From: Granulicella sp. S156 | GTDB taxonomy: Bacteria > Acidobacteriota > Terriglobia > Terriglobales > Acidobacteriaceae | DNA length: 64,000 bases | Direction: 5' to 3' | Assembly (NCBI RefSeq): GCF_009766105.1 | Contig: NZ_LMUH01000006.1 | Span: forward strand, 62,001-126,000 | In this document: positions 45,226-53,780 of the stretch, in pieces | Position numbering within the stretch: the stretch's first letter is position 1 | Layout: every line of letters begins with the position of its first letter | Notes under the pieces: generated by a model | The model's database searches: none | Told to the model about the DNA's origin: nothing | What the model saw: the letters and a program-made list of their open reading frames with translations, nothing else | Position numbers and translations under genes: made by a program

Positions 45226-46227
45226 TTGAACTGCCGTGTTTTTTATCACGATAAATGTTTTGACGGAGCCTGTTCGGCTTCGTTGTTTACCCGATTTCAT
45301 CGCGAATGCATCGGTACAGCGTCCAGCTTCGATTACCACGGGCTGGTCCACCGTGCGGGAGCGTTGTTTGACGAGAGCTGGTTCGCGACCGAAGGCGAGA
45401 ACGCGATCGTCGACTTTAAATACTCGCCTTCTCCTCTGGTGTCCTGGTGGTTCGACCATCATCTCTCGGCGTTTCTTTCGCCGGAGGACGAGGCGAACTT
45501 CCGGCGTGGTCAGACAAATCCCGACGGCTCGCCGGGGCCGCTTGCAACGCGGCAGTTCTTCGACGCGAGCTACACCAGCTGCACAAGCTGGATCGCGCAT
45601 ATCGCCAGCACGAAGTTCGGCATGGACATCTCTCCGCTGTCGGAGCTGATCCATTGGGCTGACATCGTGGATGGAGCGAAGTACGAGAGCGCGAAGGCTG
45701 CGGTGGAGATGGCCGAGCCCGCCATGAAGCTCACGATGGTGATTGAGAGCGCGCAGGAGAGTGCTCTGGTGCAGAGGATCATTCCGCTGCTGACGGCTAT
45801 GACGTTACAGCAGGTGCTCGATCAGCCATTCGTGCAGGAGCTTCTCGGACCGCTGATGGAGCGGCACTGGGCGGGGCTGGAACTCATCCGCTCGCGCGCA
45901 CAGTGCGAGCACGGCGTCATCACCTTCGATATTACCGACCAGCCGACCGAGGGCTACAACAAGTTCATCCCGTACTATGTGCATCCCGAGGGGACCTACA
46001 ATGTCGGGTTGTCGAAGTCGAGTTTCAGGACGAAGGTCTCCGTGGGCACCAATCCGTGGACGCCGAAACCCGCGAGCGAACTGGCGAATCTTGCGGAGAT
46101 CTGCGAGCGCTACGGCGGCGGTGGACATGCGCGAGTAGGGGCGATCAGCTTTCCGGTGGAGAGGGAAGATGACGCGCGGAAGGCCGCGGCGGAGATTGTG
46201 ACGGAACTGAGGGGTAGGGAAGTTTAG
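45226..46227 (+). CDS. DHH-family phosphoesterase-like protein
   Basis: 333-residue protein. The first lines contain the DHH-type pattern YHDKCFDGACSASLF (residues 7-21), DFKYSP, and SWWFDHHLS (72-80), with the C-terminal DHHA1-like GGGGHARVGAISF near 295-307. Proteins with both domains cleave phosphodiester bonds in oligonucleotides or cyclic dinucleotides. The N-terminal D is present as YHD. Start is a TTG at 45226, with AGAAGG 11 bases upstream. Specific substrate is not known. It faces rseP, separated by a repeat. Confidence 0.7.
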   Translation: MNCRVFYHDKCFDGACSASLFTRFHRECIGTASSFDYHGLVHRAGALFDESWFATEGENAIVDFKYSPSPLVSWWFDHHLSAFLSPEDEANFRRGQTNPDGSPGPLATRQFFDASYTSCTSWIAHIASTKFGMDISPLSELIHWADIVDGAKYESAKAAVEMAEPAMKLTMVIESAQESALVQRIIPLLTAMTLQQVLDQPFVQELLGPLMERHWAGLELIRSRAQCEHGVITFDITDQPTEGYNKFIPYYVHPEGTYNVGLSKSSFRTKVSVGTNPWTPKPASELANLAEICERYGGGGHARVGAISFPVEREDDARKAAAEIVTELRGREV

Positions 46228-46248
46228 AGCGGTAGTCGTGGTTGTTGT

Positions 46249-46395
46249 TTGTTTTTCGCCGTCATCCTGAAGCGTAGCTGAAGGACCCCCGCATTTTGTT
46301 CGTGGTGGCACCTACTTCTGTGGCACCACAAATGCGGGGGTCCTTCGTCCATTCGACTTCGCTCAGGACTGGCTCAGGATGACGGCGAAAAACAA
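46249..46395. repeat. Nested CGCCGTCATCC hairpin repeat
   Basis: Outer arms TTGTTTTTCGCCGTCATCCT... (22 bp) at 46249-46270 and 46374-46395 are perfect complements. Inside are GGACCCCCGCATTT (46283-46296) and AAATGCGGGGGTCC (46330-46343), 14 bp perfect. Related to 54821-54928 and to part of 7499-7550. Between convergent genes, so it may terminate both. Confidence 0.85.
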
Positions 46396-46433
46396 GTACC
46401 GACACCAGCGACAACGGTGATCGACTATCCGAC

Positions 46434-47792
46434 CTACGGCTTGCCGAGATGCAGCTTCGTAATGTCGTTGAAGAGTATGAAGCAGGCGAAGAGAACGATG
46501 CAGACGAACGCAACCTGGTAGATGCGCTCCTTGATCTCCATGTTGACATCGCGTCGCATAACGCTCTCGATAAGCAGGAAGAGAATCATGCCACCATCGA
46601 GAATCGGAATAGGCAGCAGGTTGAAGATGCCGAGCTGGAGCGAGATGGTGCTCATGAACTGGACCAGCGACCAGTACCCCATCTGCGTGGCGATATCGAT
46701 CTGCTGTGCGATGCCGACCGGGCCGCTCATCTGCTTGACCGAGACACGGCGCGTGAACAGACCTTTAAGGATGCGCAGAACTAACGTCGAATTGTCCTTG
46801 TTGTCTTTGAGGGACTGCTTGAAGGCCTGGCCCAACGGTAGCTTGAGCACCTCAACGGGCGGATGCATGTATTGAAAGCCGAGCCTGTACTGTGTGGGGG
46901 CGCCGGGGCTTTCCATCATTTCAGGCTTGGCGGTTAGTGTTACCGGTTGGCCGCCGCGAAGGACAAGCAGAGTGGCCTGTGCTCCGTTGCGGTCCTTGAG
47001 GTACGCAAGAAGTGTGGGTACGGAGTGGGGCTCCAGGGAGTCGATGCGCTGGACCAGATCGCCGGGTTTGAGGCCGGCACGGTCGGCGGGCGATCCTGCC
47101 TCGATACTGGTGACGCTGATCGGTCCTGGCTGCTCCTGTGGGATAAGGCCGATCGTTGAGATGCTGTCCGGACCAAACTCATTGCCGGTGCCGGGATCGA
47201 TGCTGAGGTTGGTGGAGACCGTCTGGCCGTTATGGTTGATGACCAAAGGAAGGACGCGATGCTCATTGAGCGCCGATTCGGTTAAGACCTGCATCCAGGT
47301 TGGATGGCTGATGCCGTTGAACTGCAGGATCGTGTCGCCCGCACCAATTCCCGCCTTGGCAGCGGGTGTATTCAGCGGAACGTAGTCGACAACTGCTGTA
47401 TCGGTTAGAAATTTTTCGGTCTCGTAGTGAAAGTGCGCCACCAGGGCCAGCAGGAAGAACGACAGGATAAAGTTCGCGCAGGGGCCTGCGAGAGCGATCA
47501 AGACGCGCTGCCAGCGAGGCTTCGAGGCGAATTCATCGGGATCGCCGGTTGTGGTCACGGTATCGCCGTTGTACTCGCCCGCCATCTTGACGTAGCCGCC
47601 GAGCGGGAGCAGGCAGATCTTGTAATCGGTGCCGTTGTGCAGCACTCCGAAGAGGCGCGGGCCGAAGCCGATCGAGAAGGCCTCCACACGCACGCCGCAT
47701 AGCTTGGCGACGGCGAAGTGGCCAAACTCGTGGACGAGCACCATAAAGCCAAGAACAATTAGGAATTCGACGATGACGAAAAGAATGTGCAT
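46434..47792 (-). CDS. rseP: RIP metalloprotease RseP (site-2 protease)
   Basis: 452-residue inner-membrane zinc metalloprotease that cleaves transmembrane segments such as anti-sigma factors. The zinc motif HEFGH (21-25) lies in the first span, tandem PDZ domains occupy about 120-290, and the C-terminal NLLPIPILDGG motif supplies the third ligand. Four spans are visible. It ends the uppS-cdsA-dxr-rseP reverse-strand order typical of many bacteria, implying a common transcription unit with dxr. Confidence 0.94.
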   Translation of the reverse strand: MHILFVIVEFLIVLGFMVLVHEFGHFAVAKLCGVRVEAFSIGFGPRLFGVLHNGTDYKICLLPLGGYVKMAGEYNGDTVTTTGDPDEFASKPRWQRVLIALAGPCANFILSFFLLALVAHFHYETEKFLTDTAVVDYVPLNTPAAKAGIGAGDTILQFNGISHPTWMQVLTESALNEHRVLPLVINHNGQTVSTNLSIDPGTGNEFGPDSISTIGLIPQEQPGPISVTSIEAGSPADRAGLKPGDLVQRIDSLEPHSVPTLLAYLKDRNGAQATLLVLRGGQPVTLTAKPEMMESPGAPTQYRLGFQYMHPPVEVLKLPLGQAFKQSLKDNKDNSTLVLRILKGLFTRRVSVKQMSGPVGIAQQIDIATQMGYWSLVQFMSTISLQLGIFNLLPIPILDGGMILFLLIESVMRRDVNMEIKERIYQVAFVCIVLFACFILFNDITKLHLGKP

Positions 47793-47851
47793 AAACGGCG
47801 GGGAGATCCTCAGTGAATCTGCGTTAGTCGAGTCGATGGAGCTTGCGGTGT

Positions 47852-49021
47852 CTAGGTGCGCACCGCGCTGAGCGTCAACTCTCTCGCGAGTTCGCGTGCG
47901 GCACGATCCGCCGCGAGCACCTCAGGGATGGACGCTGGGGAACCACTGGCGGTGAGCGCTAGCACTCCTTCAATTGTACGTGGGATGCCAAGAAACGGCA
48001 GTTGGCCCCGGAGGAAGGCGTCGACCGCAATCTCGTCGGCGGCGTTCAGGGCGATGCAGTGGTTCTGGGTGGCGGCTGCGGCCTCGTAGGCGAGGCGCAG
48101 GCAGGGAAAGCGCTCGAAGTCGGGCTGCTGGAAGCTGAGCTGCGACAAAGCGGCCATGTCGAAGGTCAGGTCGCTGGGCACGCGTTCCGGCCAGGCCAGG
48201 GCGTACAGGATCGGCAGACGCATGTCGGTGATCGAGATCTGCGCCAGGATAGAGCCGTCGACGTACTCGACCAGCGAGTGGATTGTCGACTGCGGGTGCA
48301 CGGTGACACGCACTTGGGCGGGCGGCAGGTTGAAGAGGCGGCAGGCCTCAATGATCTCCAGGCCCTTGTTGAGCAGCGTCGCGGAGTCGATGGTAATGCG
48401 CTGGCCCATGACCCAGGTGGGGTGCTTTAGAGCCTGCTCTGGGGTGATGTGCTCGAAGTCAGCCAGAGGTGTGTTGCGGAAGGGGCCGCCGGAGGCTGTG
48501 AGCCAGATCTGCTTTACCTCATTGGCTGTGCCGGCACGCAGGCACTGGTGGATGGCGTTGTGCTCGGAGTCGATAGGGAGCAGATCGACGTTATGCTCCC
48601 GGGCGGCACTCAGGATCAGGTCTCCGGCGGCGACGAGGCACTCCTTGTTGGCCAGCCCGATGGTCTTACCGGCGAGTACGGCAGCATAGGTGGCCTCAAG
48701 TCCGGCGACGCCGACGATGGCCGAGACGACGAAGTTGGCCTCGGGAAGCGTTGCCACGCGGACCGTTCCGGCGGTGCCGTAGACGACCTCGATGCCGGTA
48801 ACTCCGGCGGCAGCGAGCCGCGTGGAGAGTTCGTCCGCCAGCGCTTCGGTGCTGACGGAGACAATCTGTGGACGCCAGCGCTTGCATTGGACCAATGCAA
48901 GGTCGAGGTTCGATCCGGCGGCGAGGGCGACGGGATGGAAGCGGTCCGGATGCGATTCGCAGATGCTGAGGGTGCTCTGGCCGATGGAGCCGGTTGAGCC
49001 GAGGAGGGCGATCTTTTTCAC
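47852..49021 (-). CDS. dxr: 1-deoxy-D-xylulose 5-phosphate reductoisomerase Dxr
   Basis: 389-residue cytoplasmic enzyme of the MEP pathway that turns DXP into MEP using NADPH. The nucleotide-binding GSTGSIGQSTL motif is at residues 8-18. SEHNAIHQCL, the metal and substrate region TASGGPFRNT, HPTWVMG and MNKGLE-like LLNKGLEII are intact. The ATG at 49021 gives MKKIALLGSTGSIG. It lies 59 bp before rseP. Confidence 0.96.
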   Translation of the reverse strand: MKKIALLGSTGSIGQSTLSICESHPDRFHPVALAAGSNLDLALVQCKRWRPQIVSVSTEALADELSTRLAAAGVTGIEVVYGTAGTVRVATLPEANFVVSAIVGVAGLEATYAAVLAGKTIGLANKECLVAAGDLILSAAREHNVDLLPIDSEHNAIHQCLRAGTANEVKQIWLTASGGPFRNTPLADFEHITPEQALKHPTWVMGQRITIDSATLLNKGLEIIEACRLFNLPPAQVRVTVHPQSTIHSLVEYVDGSILAQISITDMRLPILYALAWPERVPSDLTFDMAALSQLSFQQPDFERFPCLRLAYEAAAATQNHCIALNAADEIAVDAFLRGQLPFLGIPRTIEGVLALTASGSPASIPEVLAADRAARELARELTLSAVRT

Positions 49022-49100
49022 TGCTCTATTTTCGCAGAATTGGCGGTGTTAGAGATGGTAGCCATGGTTCGGTGCAGGGCAATCGCAGGAAACGGTCTTT

Positions 49101-49263
49101 GCTTTTTTTGTTGTCATTCCCGGAGGGAATCTGCTTCTCGACCGTAGTAGCAAGGTTTTTCCTGAAGATATGGGTGTCAGACCGGAAGCAGATTCTCTTC
49201 CACACCAGCGAGCAAAGAACGCTCTCTGGGGCCCCGGCCTACGGGAATGACAACAAGAAAAGC
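49101..49263. repeat. GTCATTCCC-family hairpin between cdsA and dxr
   Basis: Outer arms beginning GCTTTTTTTGTTGTCATTCC (49101-49120, continuing to 49126) and ending in GGAATGACAACAAGAAAAGC (49244-49263) match with a few differences. The loop is over 110 nt. The element fills the whole 271-bp space and adds an extra palindrome-rich core. Confidence 0.8.
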
Positions 49264-49292
49264 ATGAACACCTTTTTCGCCTGGTCACACTG

Positions 49293-50138
49293 CTAGAAGC
49301 TGCCCAGCGAGAAAAACTCCTTAATCACGACAACAAACCACAGTACCGGAGCCGCCACGAGCAGTGCGTCGATACGGTCGAGGACGCCGCCGTGGCCGGG
49401 CAGCAGGGTGCCGGAGTCCTTTACGTTGGCCCCGCGCTTTAGGGCCGACTCCAACAGGTCGCCGAACTGCGCAGCCACATTCAGCAGGATGGCCAGCAGC
49501 AGGAACTGCCACCAGGGTTCGGAGGTATGCAGCAGCGTGAAGTTGGATCCGTGTGTGGCGAGCCAGTCACCCCCGAGGACGAGTCCCAGGCCGAAGACCA
49601 CGCTGGCGACGACCGAGGCGACCGCACCTGCCCACGTCTTGTTGGGCGAAAGCTGCGGCGCGAGCCTGCTGCGGCCGAAGCGCTTGCCGACATACAGGGC
49701 GGCAATGTCTCCCGACCATACGCAGAGGAATAGAAAGAGCAGCAACGCCGTGCCGTCTACTTCGCTCCAGATCTTCGGGATCAGCGTTAGCGGGTAGGCG
49801 ATGTAGACCAGCATCAGCAGGCCTGCGGCTGTTTCGGAGAGCACGCGATAGAGCGGCGAGCGGAAGGCATTCCAGGTAAAGAGCACCAGCGTTGCGAACG
49901 CGACGGCCACGATGGTGTCTTGCGGCCGCAAGAAGGTGGTCAGAAAGAACAGCGCAACGGCGCCGAGCGTCCACCAGAGCGGCACGGGGCTGTCGCCAGT
50001 GGCAGCGAGGCTGCGGAACTCCAGGGCCGCCAGCCCGGCGACGACGGCGGAGAACACGGTGATCATCCAGGGCTTGCCAAAGAAGACAAGTGCGACGACC
50101 AGGGCGATGAGTACGATGGCGGTAAGAATGCGCTTCAT
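49293..50138 (-). CDS. cdsA: Phosphatidate cytidylyltransferase CdsA
   Basis: 281-residue membrane enzyme making CDP-diacylglycerol from CTP and phosphatidic acid, the branch point of phospholipid synthesis. Around eight hydrophobic segments are present. The signature SALKRGANVKDSGTLLPGHG and the following DRIDALL, plus the LSPNKTWAG segment, are intact. It lies between dxr and the small EF-hand gene on the same strand. Confidence 0.94.
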   Translation of the reverse strand: MKRILTAIVLIALVVALVFFGKPWMITVFSAVVAGLAALEFRSLAATGDSPVPLWWTLGAVALFFLTTFLRPQDTIVAVAFATLVLFTWNAFRSPLYRVLSETAAGLLMLVYIAYPLTLIPKIWSEVDGTALLLFLFLCVWSGDIAALYVGKRFGRSRLAPQLSPNKTWAGAVASVVASVVFGLGLVLGGDWLATHGSNFTLLHTSEPWWQFLLLAILLNVAAQFGDLLESALKRGANVKDSGTLLPGHGGVLDRIDALLVAAPVLWFVVVIKEFFSLGSF

Positions 50139-50163
50139 GCTTCTGGTTGAGGATACATGGAGC

Positions 50164-50508
50164 TTACCTGTGGTAGCCTCCCCGGGCTGGAACGAGTTGT
50201 GACTGTGTCAACTCCTTCACGTCCAGTTCGCCGTCCTTGTTCATGTCCAGCCGGTCGAATTCGGCGGCCATGAAGTCCATGTATTCCTTCCTGGAGACCT
50301 TGCCGTTCTGGTCTTTATCCATCAGCAGAAGCAGCTTCTTCGCCTCGCCCTCGCCCGCTGCGACATTGGGCGATTGGGGTGTAAGCTGCTGGACGGTCGG
50401 AGTGCTGGTGGCATAGACGGGAGCGATGTGCGTTCCTGGAATTGCCCCTATGGAGAACAGGGCAGTGGTGGCAACAACGATGAGTAGCTTGGGTGCTTTG
50501 GGGGTCAT
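50164..50508 (-). CDS. Exported EF-hand protein
   Basis: 114 residues. A signal peptide-like N-terminus (LLIVVATTALFSIGAIPG) is followed by a low-complexity Pro/Thr/Gln stretch and two EF-hand loops, DKDQNGKVSRKE (about 64-75) and DMNKDGELDVKE (about 88-99), each with the acidic and Gly positions for Ca2+ binding. ATG 50508 has GGAGAC upstream. The location between cdsA and uppS is unusual. It probably works in the periplasm. No specific family is known. Confidence 0.72.
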   Translation of the reverse strand: MTPKAPKLLIVVATTALFSIGAIPGTHIAPVYATSTPTVQQLTPQSPNVAAGEGEAKKLLLLMDKDQNGKVSRKEYMDFMAAEFDRLDMNKDGELDVKELTQSQLVPARGGYHR

Positions 50509-50526
50509 AGCAGTCTCCAATCTCAA

Positions 50527-50721
50527 GGCTCAGGAGGTGGTGATTCTCCTGAACGCTTGGAAATATACACCATGAACGATGGGGAGGGTGTAGCGGTTCT
50601 CACGCGGATCTCTTCAGGCCAGGGGAGTGGGTGGATGGCTCAAAGATGTGAACCGTTTGCGTGTTGGACTTCATCTTTAGTGTGCGACACAGACCACGGA
50701 GACGAAGGGAATACGGCACAT
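50527..50721. other. Intergenic region between EF-hand and DinB genes
   Basis: 195 bp divergent control region between two oppositely oriented genes. It contains a GGAGGTGG run near 50529 that is the ribosome-binding zone side of the reverse gene. No palindrome is outstanding and no gene is supported. A longer frame for the DinB gene (from 50557) crosses this region but lacks family similarity. Confidence 0.35.
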
Positions 50722-51213
50722 ATGGAGACGAAGGAACCGAGCGCAAAGCTGCTGGCTGATGCAACGCTGAAGTTGTGGCAGAACGGCGTCGATCAGGCTG
50801 GCAAGTTGTTCTCAGGACTGACGGAAGAGGCGTTGGAGCGGGAAGTGGCTCCAGGTAAGAACCGCCTGATCTATCTGTGGGGTCATCTGCTGGCTGTAAG
50901 CGATGCGCTGTACTCGGTTCTGCGGTTGGGGGAGCGTCTTCATCCGGAGCTGGATGCGATGTTCCTCAAGAACGCGGACAGGGCGGTAACGCCAATTTGG
51001 TCGGCGCAGGAGCTGAAAGCTGCGTGGGGTGTGGTGCATGAGCGGTTGCGGGTGGAGATGGCCAAACTCTCAGCGGAGGAGTGGCTGGAGCGCCATGCCC
51101 TGGTCTCCGAAGAAGCCTTTGCGAAAGAGCCCCACCGAAATCGGTTTACAGTTTTGTTGGCGCGGAGTGGACATCTTGCCTATCACTTTGGACAGGCTCG
51201 TCTCGCAAAGTAG
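50722..51213 (+). CDS. DinB-like family protein
   Basis: 163 residues, four-helix bundle pattern of the DinB/YfiT-like superfamily. Likely metal-binding histidines lie in LWGHLLAVSD (about 50) and HLAYHFGQARL near the C-terminus. Many members are small thiol transferase-like or damage-induced proteins. ATG 50722 (METKEPS) is chosen because the family region begins right after it. The GAAGGGA is about 12 bases upstream. Lies between the EF-hand gene and uppS on the opposite strand, so it interrupts that cluster. Confidence 0.68.
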   Translation: METKEPSAKLLADATLKLWQNGVDQAGKLFSGLTEEALEREVAPGKNRLIYLWGHLLAVSDALYSVLRLGERLHPELDAMFLKNADRAVTPIWSAQELKAAWGVVHERLRVEMAKLSAEEWLERHALVSEEAFAKEPHRNRFTVLLARSGHLAYHFGQARLAK

Positions 51214-51252
51214 CGAATAGGGGTGGACCGATCGTTTTGCACGTAACGGCAG

Positions 51253-52167
51253 CTACTGCCTTGCCAGTTCCGTTTCCGTCGGAAGCACGTCGCTCAGGTC
51301 TTCGTCGCTCGTTTCGCCCAGGCCGCCGAAGCGGCGCTCGCGCTGCTGGTAGTCGGCGATGGCTTCCAGCAGGTGTGGGCCGCGGAAGTCAGGCCAGAGG
51401 CGTTCGGTGACGAAGATCTCCGCGTAGGCGATCTGCCACAGCAGGAAGTTCGAGATGCGCTGCTCACCGCTGGTACGCACAACGAGGTCTGGGTCGGGCA
51501 TGTGCGCGGTGTAGAGGTGTTCGCCGATCTGCGGCTCGTCGATGCGCGCTTTGATCGCGTCGTCGACACCTTCCGCCGCGAGCATGTCTTCGAGCGAGAT
51601 GCCGCGCTTCGCCGCCTCGGCGAGCATCGCGTGGACAATCGAGCGGGCGGAGTCGACGATCTCGGACCGGGAACCGTAGTTGAGGGCCAGGGTCAGTGTC
51701 GTGCCAGTGTTCTTCGCCGTCTGCTCGGAGGCCCACTGCATCGTGTCCTGTACTTCGCTGGGCAGCTCATGGGTGCGGCCGATGTAGGCCATGCGGATGT
51801 TGTTGTCGTTCATCCGCTTCACGTTGGAGACGAGGTAGCTCTTCAGCAATTTCATGAGAAAGCTGACCTCAGACTTCGGACGGCGCAGGTTGTTTTCGAG
51901 CGAGAAGGCGTAGAGCGTAAGCCACTGCAGATCGATGCGCGAGGCGGTCTCGACGACGTACTGTACGCTCTCCGCGCCCTGCTGGTGGCCCAGGAAGCGC
52001 TTGAGGGCGCGCTTGCCGGCCCAGCGGCCGTTTCCATCCATAATGATGGCGACGTGCTGCGGAATGCGACAGGGGTCGAGCGTGTCGTAGATCGCACGCT
52101 CTTCGTGCGTCAGTTCGTGGACACGATTGGAACGTTGGTAGACGCGGCTGGAGGAAGATTCGCGCAC
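51253..52167 (-). CDS. uppS: Undecaprenyl diphosphate synthase UppS
   Basis: 304-residue cis-prenyltransferase making the C55 lipid carrier precursor. Motifs include HVAIIMDGNGRWA (residues 38-50), GHQQGAESV, LTLYAFSLENN, ALNYGSRSE and PDLVVRTSGEQRISNFLLWQ through ERLWPDF. Length is above the usual 250 because of a 35-residue N-terminal extension and a C-terminal tail. Start within the extension is uncertain. It leads the reverse-strand order to cdsA, dxr and rseP. Confidence 0.93.
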   Translation of the reverse strand: MRESSSSRVYQRSNRVHELTHEERAIYDTLDPCRIPQHVAIIMDGNGRWAGKRALKRFLGHQQGAESVQYVVETASRIDLQWLTLYAFSLENNLRRPKSEVSFLMKLLKSYLVSNVKRMNDNNIRMAYIGRTHELPSEVQDTMQWASEQTAKNTGTTLTLALNYGSRSEIVDSARSIVHAMLAEAAKRGISLEDMLAAEGVDDAIKARIDEPQIGEHLYTAHMPDPDLVVRTSGEQRISNFLLWQIAYAEIFVTERLWPDFRGPHLLEAIADYQQRERRFGGLGETSDEDLSDVLPTETELARQ

Positions 52168-52247
52168 AAGATACTCGCTCTGTTGAGGGTAGCTGAAAAA
52201 GCGGTGAAGAGGGAACCGTTAACCGTAAACAGTCGAGAAATTGGAGA

Positions 52248-52292
52248 GGCGCCGCAGCCTTCGCCCAGATAAAGAGCGAGGGGTGCGGCGCC
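52248..52292. repeat. GC-rich hairpin between the XRE gene and uppS
   Basis: GGCGCCGCA (52248-52256) and TGCGGCGCC (52284-52292) form a perfect 9-bp dyad in the 151-bp spacer. Neither direction is followed by a good T-run, so it is probably not a simple terminator. Confidence 0.45.
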
Positions 52293-52318
52293 GGAGGTCG
52301 TGCGGAGAGGTGGAACGC

Positions 52319-52912
52319 TTACGCGGTGCGGCGTGTACGCCCCTGGGCGATCTCGCGGACATGGTTGAGAAATATAGACTTCTGCGTCGCGTTCAGGTGA
52401 GCAGAGTACTTCGCGATCTCGGCCAGGAACGGATCGGCCATGAGCACGGCAGTCTCGTCCTGGTGGCGGGTGGGTGCGTCGCGCAACAGGGCGGAGATGT
52501 CCACCTGCAGCGCACGCGCCAGCCGGTCGAGGGAGGACAGCGTAGGCATCGCCTTGCCGTTCTCGATCTTCGAGATGTAGGTGCGTGGCACACCCATGCG
52601 CGCAGCGAGTTGGCGCTGCGAGAGATTGCGAACGTGGCGCAGATCGCGCACGGCGCTGGCTACTTGCAGGCCGCCGCCATCGGTGGACTTGGTCGCAGGC
52701 TCAGGGACGAGCGCGATAGCAGGTTGAACTTTGGGAAGCTCCGGCAGCAAAGACTTTTTGCAGCGGCGGCAGGTATCTGCAGTGGTGCGGAATTGCACCA
52801 GTTTACAGTGATCGCAGCGTAGAACTTCACGCTGGGAAGCCTCATGCTCGGTGAACGGCTCAGCCTGAGGCTGGACCTCCACTGCGCTGACGGGCGCCAT
52901 CATGGTTGCCAT
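52319..52912 (-). CDS. XRE-family regulator with N-terminal zinc-ribbon motif
   Basis: 197 residues. A CxxC...CxxC ribbon (CDHC and CRRC, about residues 33-51) precedes a helix-turn-helix of the XRE/Cro type (LRHVRNLSQRQLAARMGVP, RTYISKIENGKAMPTLSSLDRLARAL). A C-terminal part contains FLAEIAKYSAHLNATQKSIFL. It would bind DNA and could use zinc for structure. Start is uncertain: ATG 52912 lacks a clear ribosome-binding site, and a TTG at 52942 is in frame. It lies upstream of uppS. Confidence 0.78.
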   Translation of the reverse strand: MATMMAPVSAVEVQPQAEPFTEHEASQREVLRCDHCKLVQFRTTADTCRRCKKSLLPELPKVQPAIALVPEPATKSTDGGGLQVASAVRDLRHVRNLSQRQLAARMGVPRTYISKIENGKAMPTLSSLDRLARALQVDISALLRDAPTRHQDETAVLMADPFLAEIAKYSAHLNATQKSIFLNHVREIAQGRTRRTA

Positions 52913-53079
52913 ATTGTCTGTTGCGGACGGCTGCCAGAGCAAGGCACCGTACGCCTACGTCCGATAAGGAGGTAAGCGATGTGCCTAGATTGACACTGGG
53001 TGCCCAAAGAGTCAAGGGGTAAGACCGAAGATTCCGCGAGAAACATGGTATGGAAGGGGAAGAGAACCAAAGTAGTTAA

Positions 53080-53114
53080 CAGGAAACAGGAAACAGCGGA
53101 CAGAGGACAGAGGA
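53080..53114. repeat. Five tandem CAGNNNN heptads
   Basis: CAGGAAA, CAGGAAA, CAGCGGA, CAGAGGA, CAGAGGA lie end to end, the same unit type as inside nnr. The remainder of the 52943-53162 spacer is unremarkable. Confidence 0.85.
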
Positions 53115-53162
53115 CCAGCGATGGGTGTGCTGAGATGCGAAACTCAGGATTGAGGGGTTGCC

Positions 53163-53780
53163 ATGAACGAGGAGTTTACGGCGCAGCGCGCAGAGGCGCT
53201 GCTGCGGGAGTGGACGGCGAGCGAGTCGCTGGTGAAGCACGGGCTAGCCGTCGCTTGCTGTACGGAGTCCTACGGGGTTCGTGAGGCGGCGCGACTGGGG
53301 CTGGAGGGCGAGGCGGCGGCCAGGTTTGCCGAGAAGTATCGTTGCGCGGGGCTTCTGCACGACTTCGACTACGACAGGCATCCGACGCCGGAGGAGCACC
53401 CCTTTGTAGGGGTAAAGTTTCTGCGCGAGCAGGGCTGGCCGGAGGAGATTCTGCACGCGATCCTGGCTCATGCCGACTACTCAGGCGTGCTGCCGGAGAC
53501 GCATCTGGACCGCTCGCTGTTTGCCTGCGATGAACTTGCCGGCTTTCTGACGGCCTGTGCGTTGGTCAAGCCAACGAAGTCGATTGCCGACGTTGAGGTC
53601 GCGGGCGTGAAGAAGAAGATGAAGGACAAGGGGTTCGCCCGGGCCGTGAAACGCGAGGACATCACACGCGGCTCGGAGTTGCTGGAGATTCCCGTGGAGG
53701 AGCACATTGGGAATTGCCTGTTGGCGATGCAGGAGCATGCTGGGGTTCTGGGCCTGGCGGGGATTGCTTCGGAAGGTTAG
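53163..53780 (+). CDS. HD-domain protein
   Basis: 205 residues. The HD-type metal motifs are visible: SLVKHGLAVA (His near 25), LLHDFDYDRHPTPEEHPFVG (HD near 66-67), and later ILAHADYSGVLP and CDELAGFLTA (DELAGF is typical for hydrolase helices). Likely a metal-dependent phosphohydrolase. The start has no obvious Shine-Dalgarno except GAGGGG in front. It overlaps the 3' end of the reverse-strand DUF3592 gene by four bases. Confidence 0.8.
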   Translation: MNEEFTAQRAEALLREWTASESLVKHGLAVACCTESYGVREAARLGLEGEAAARFAEKYRCAGLLHDFDYDRHPTPEEHPFVGVKFLREQGWPEEILHAILAHADYSGVLPETHLDRSLFACDELAGFLTACALVKPTKSIADVEVAGVKKKMKDKGFARAVKREDITRGSELLEIPVEEHIGNCLLAMQEHAGVLGLAGIASEG

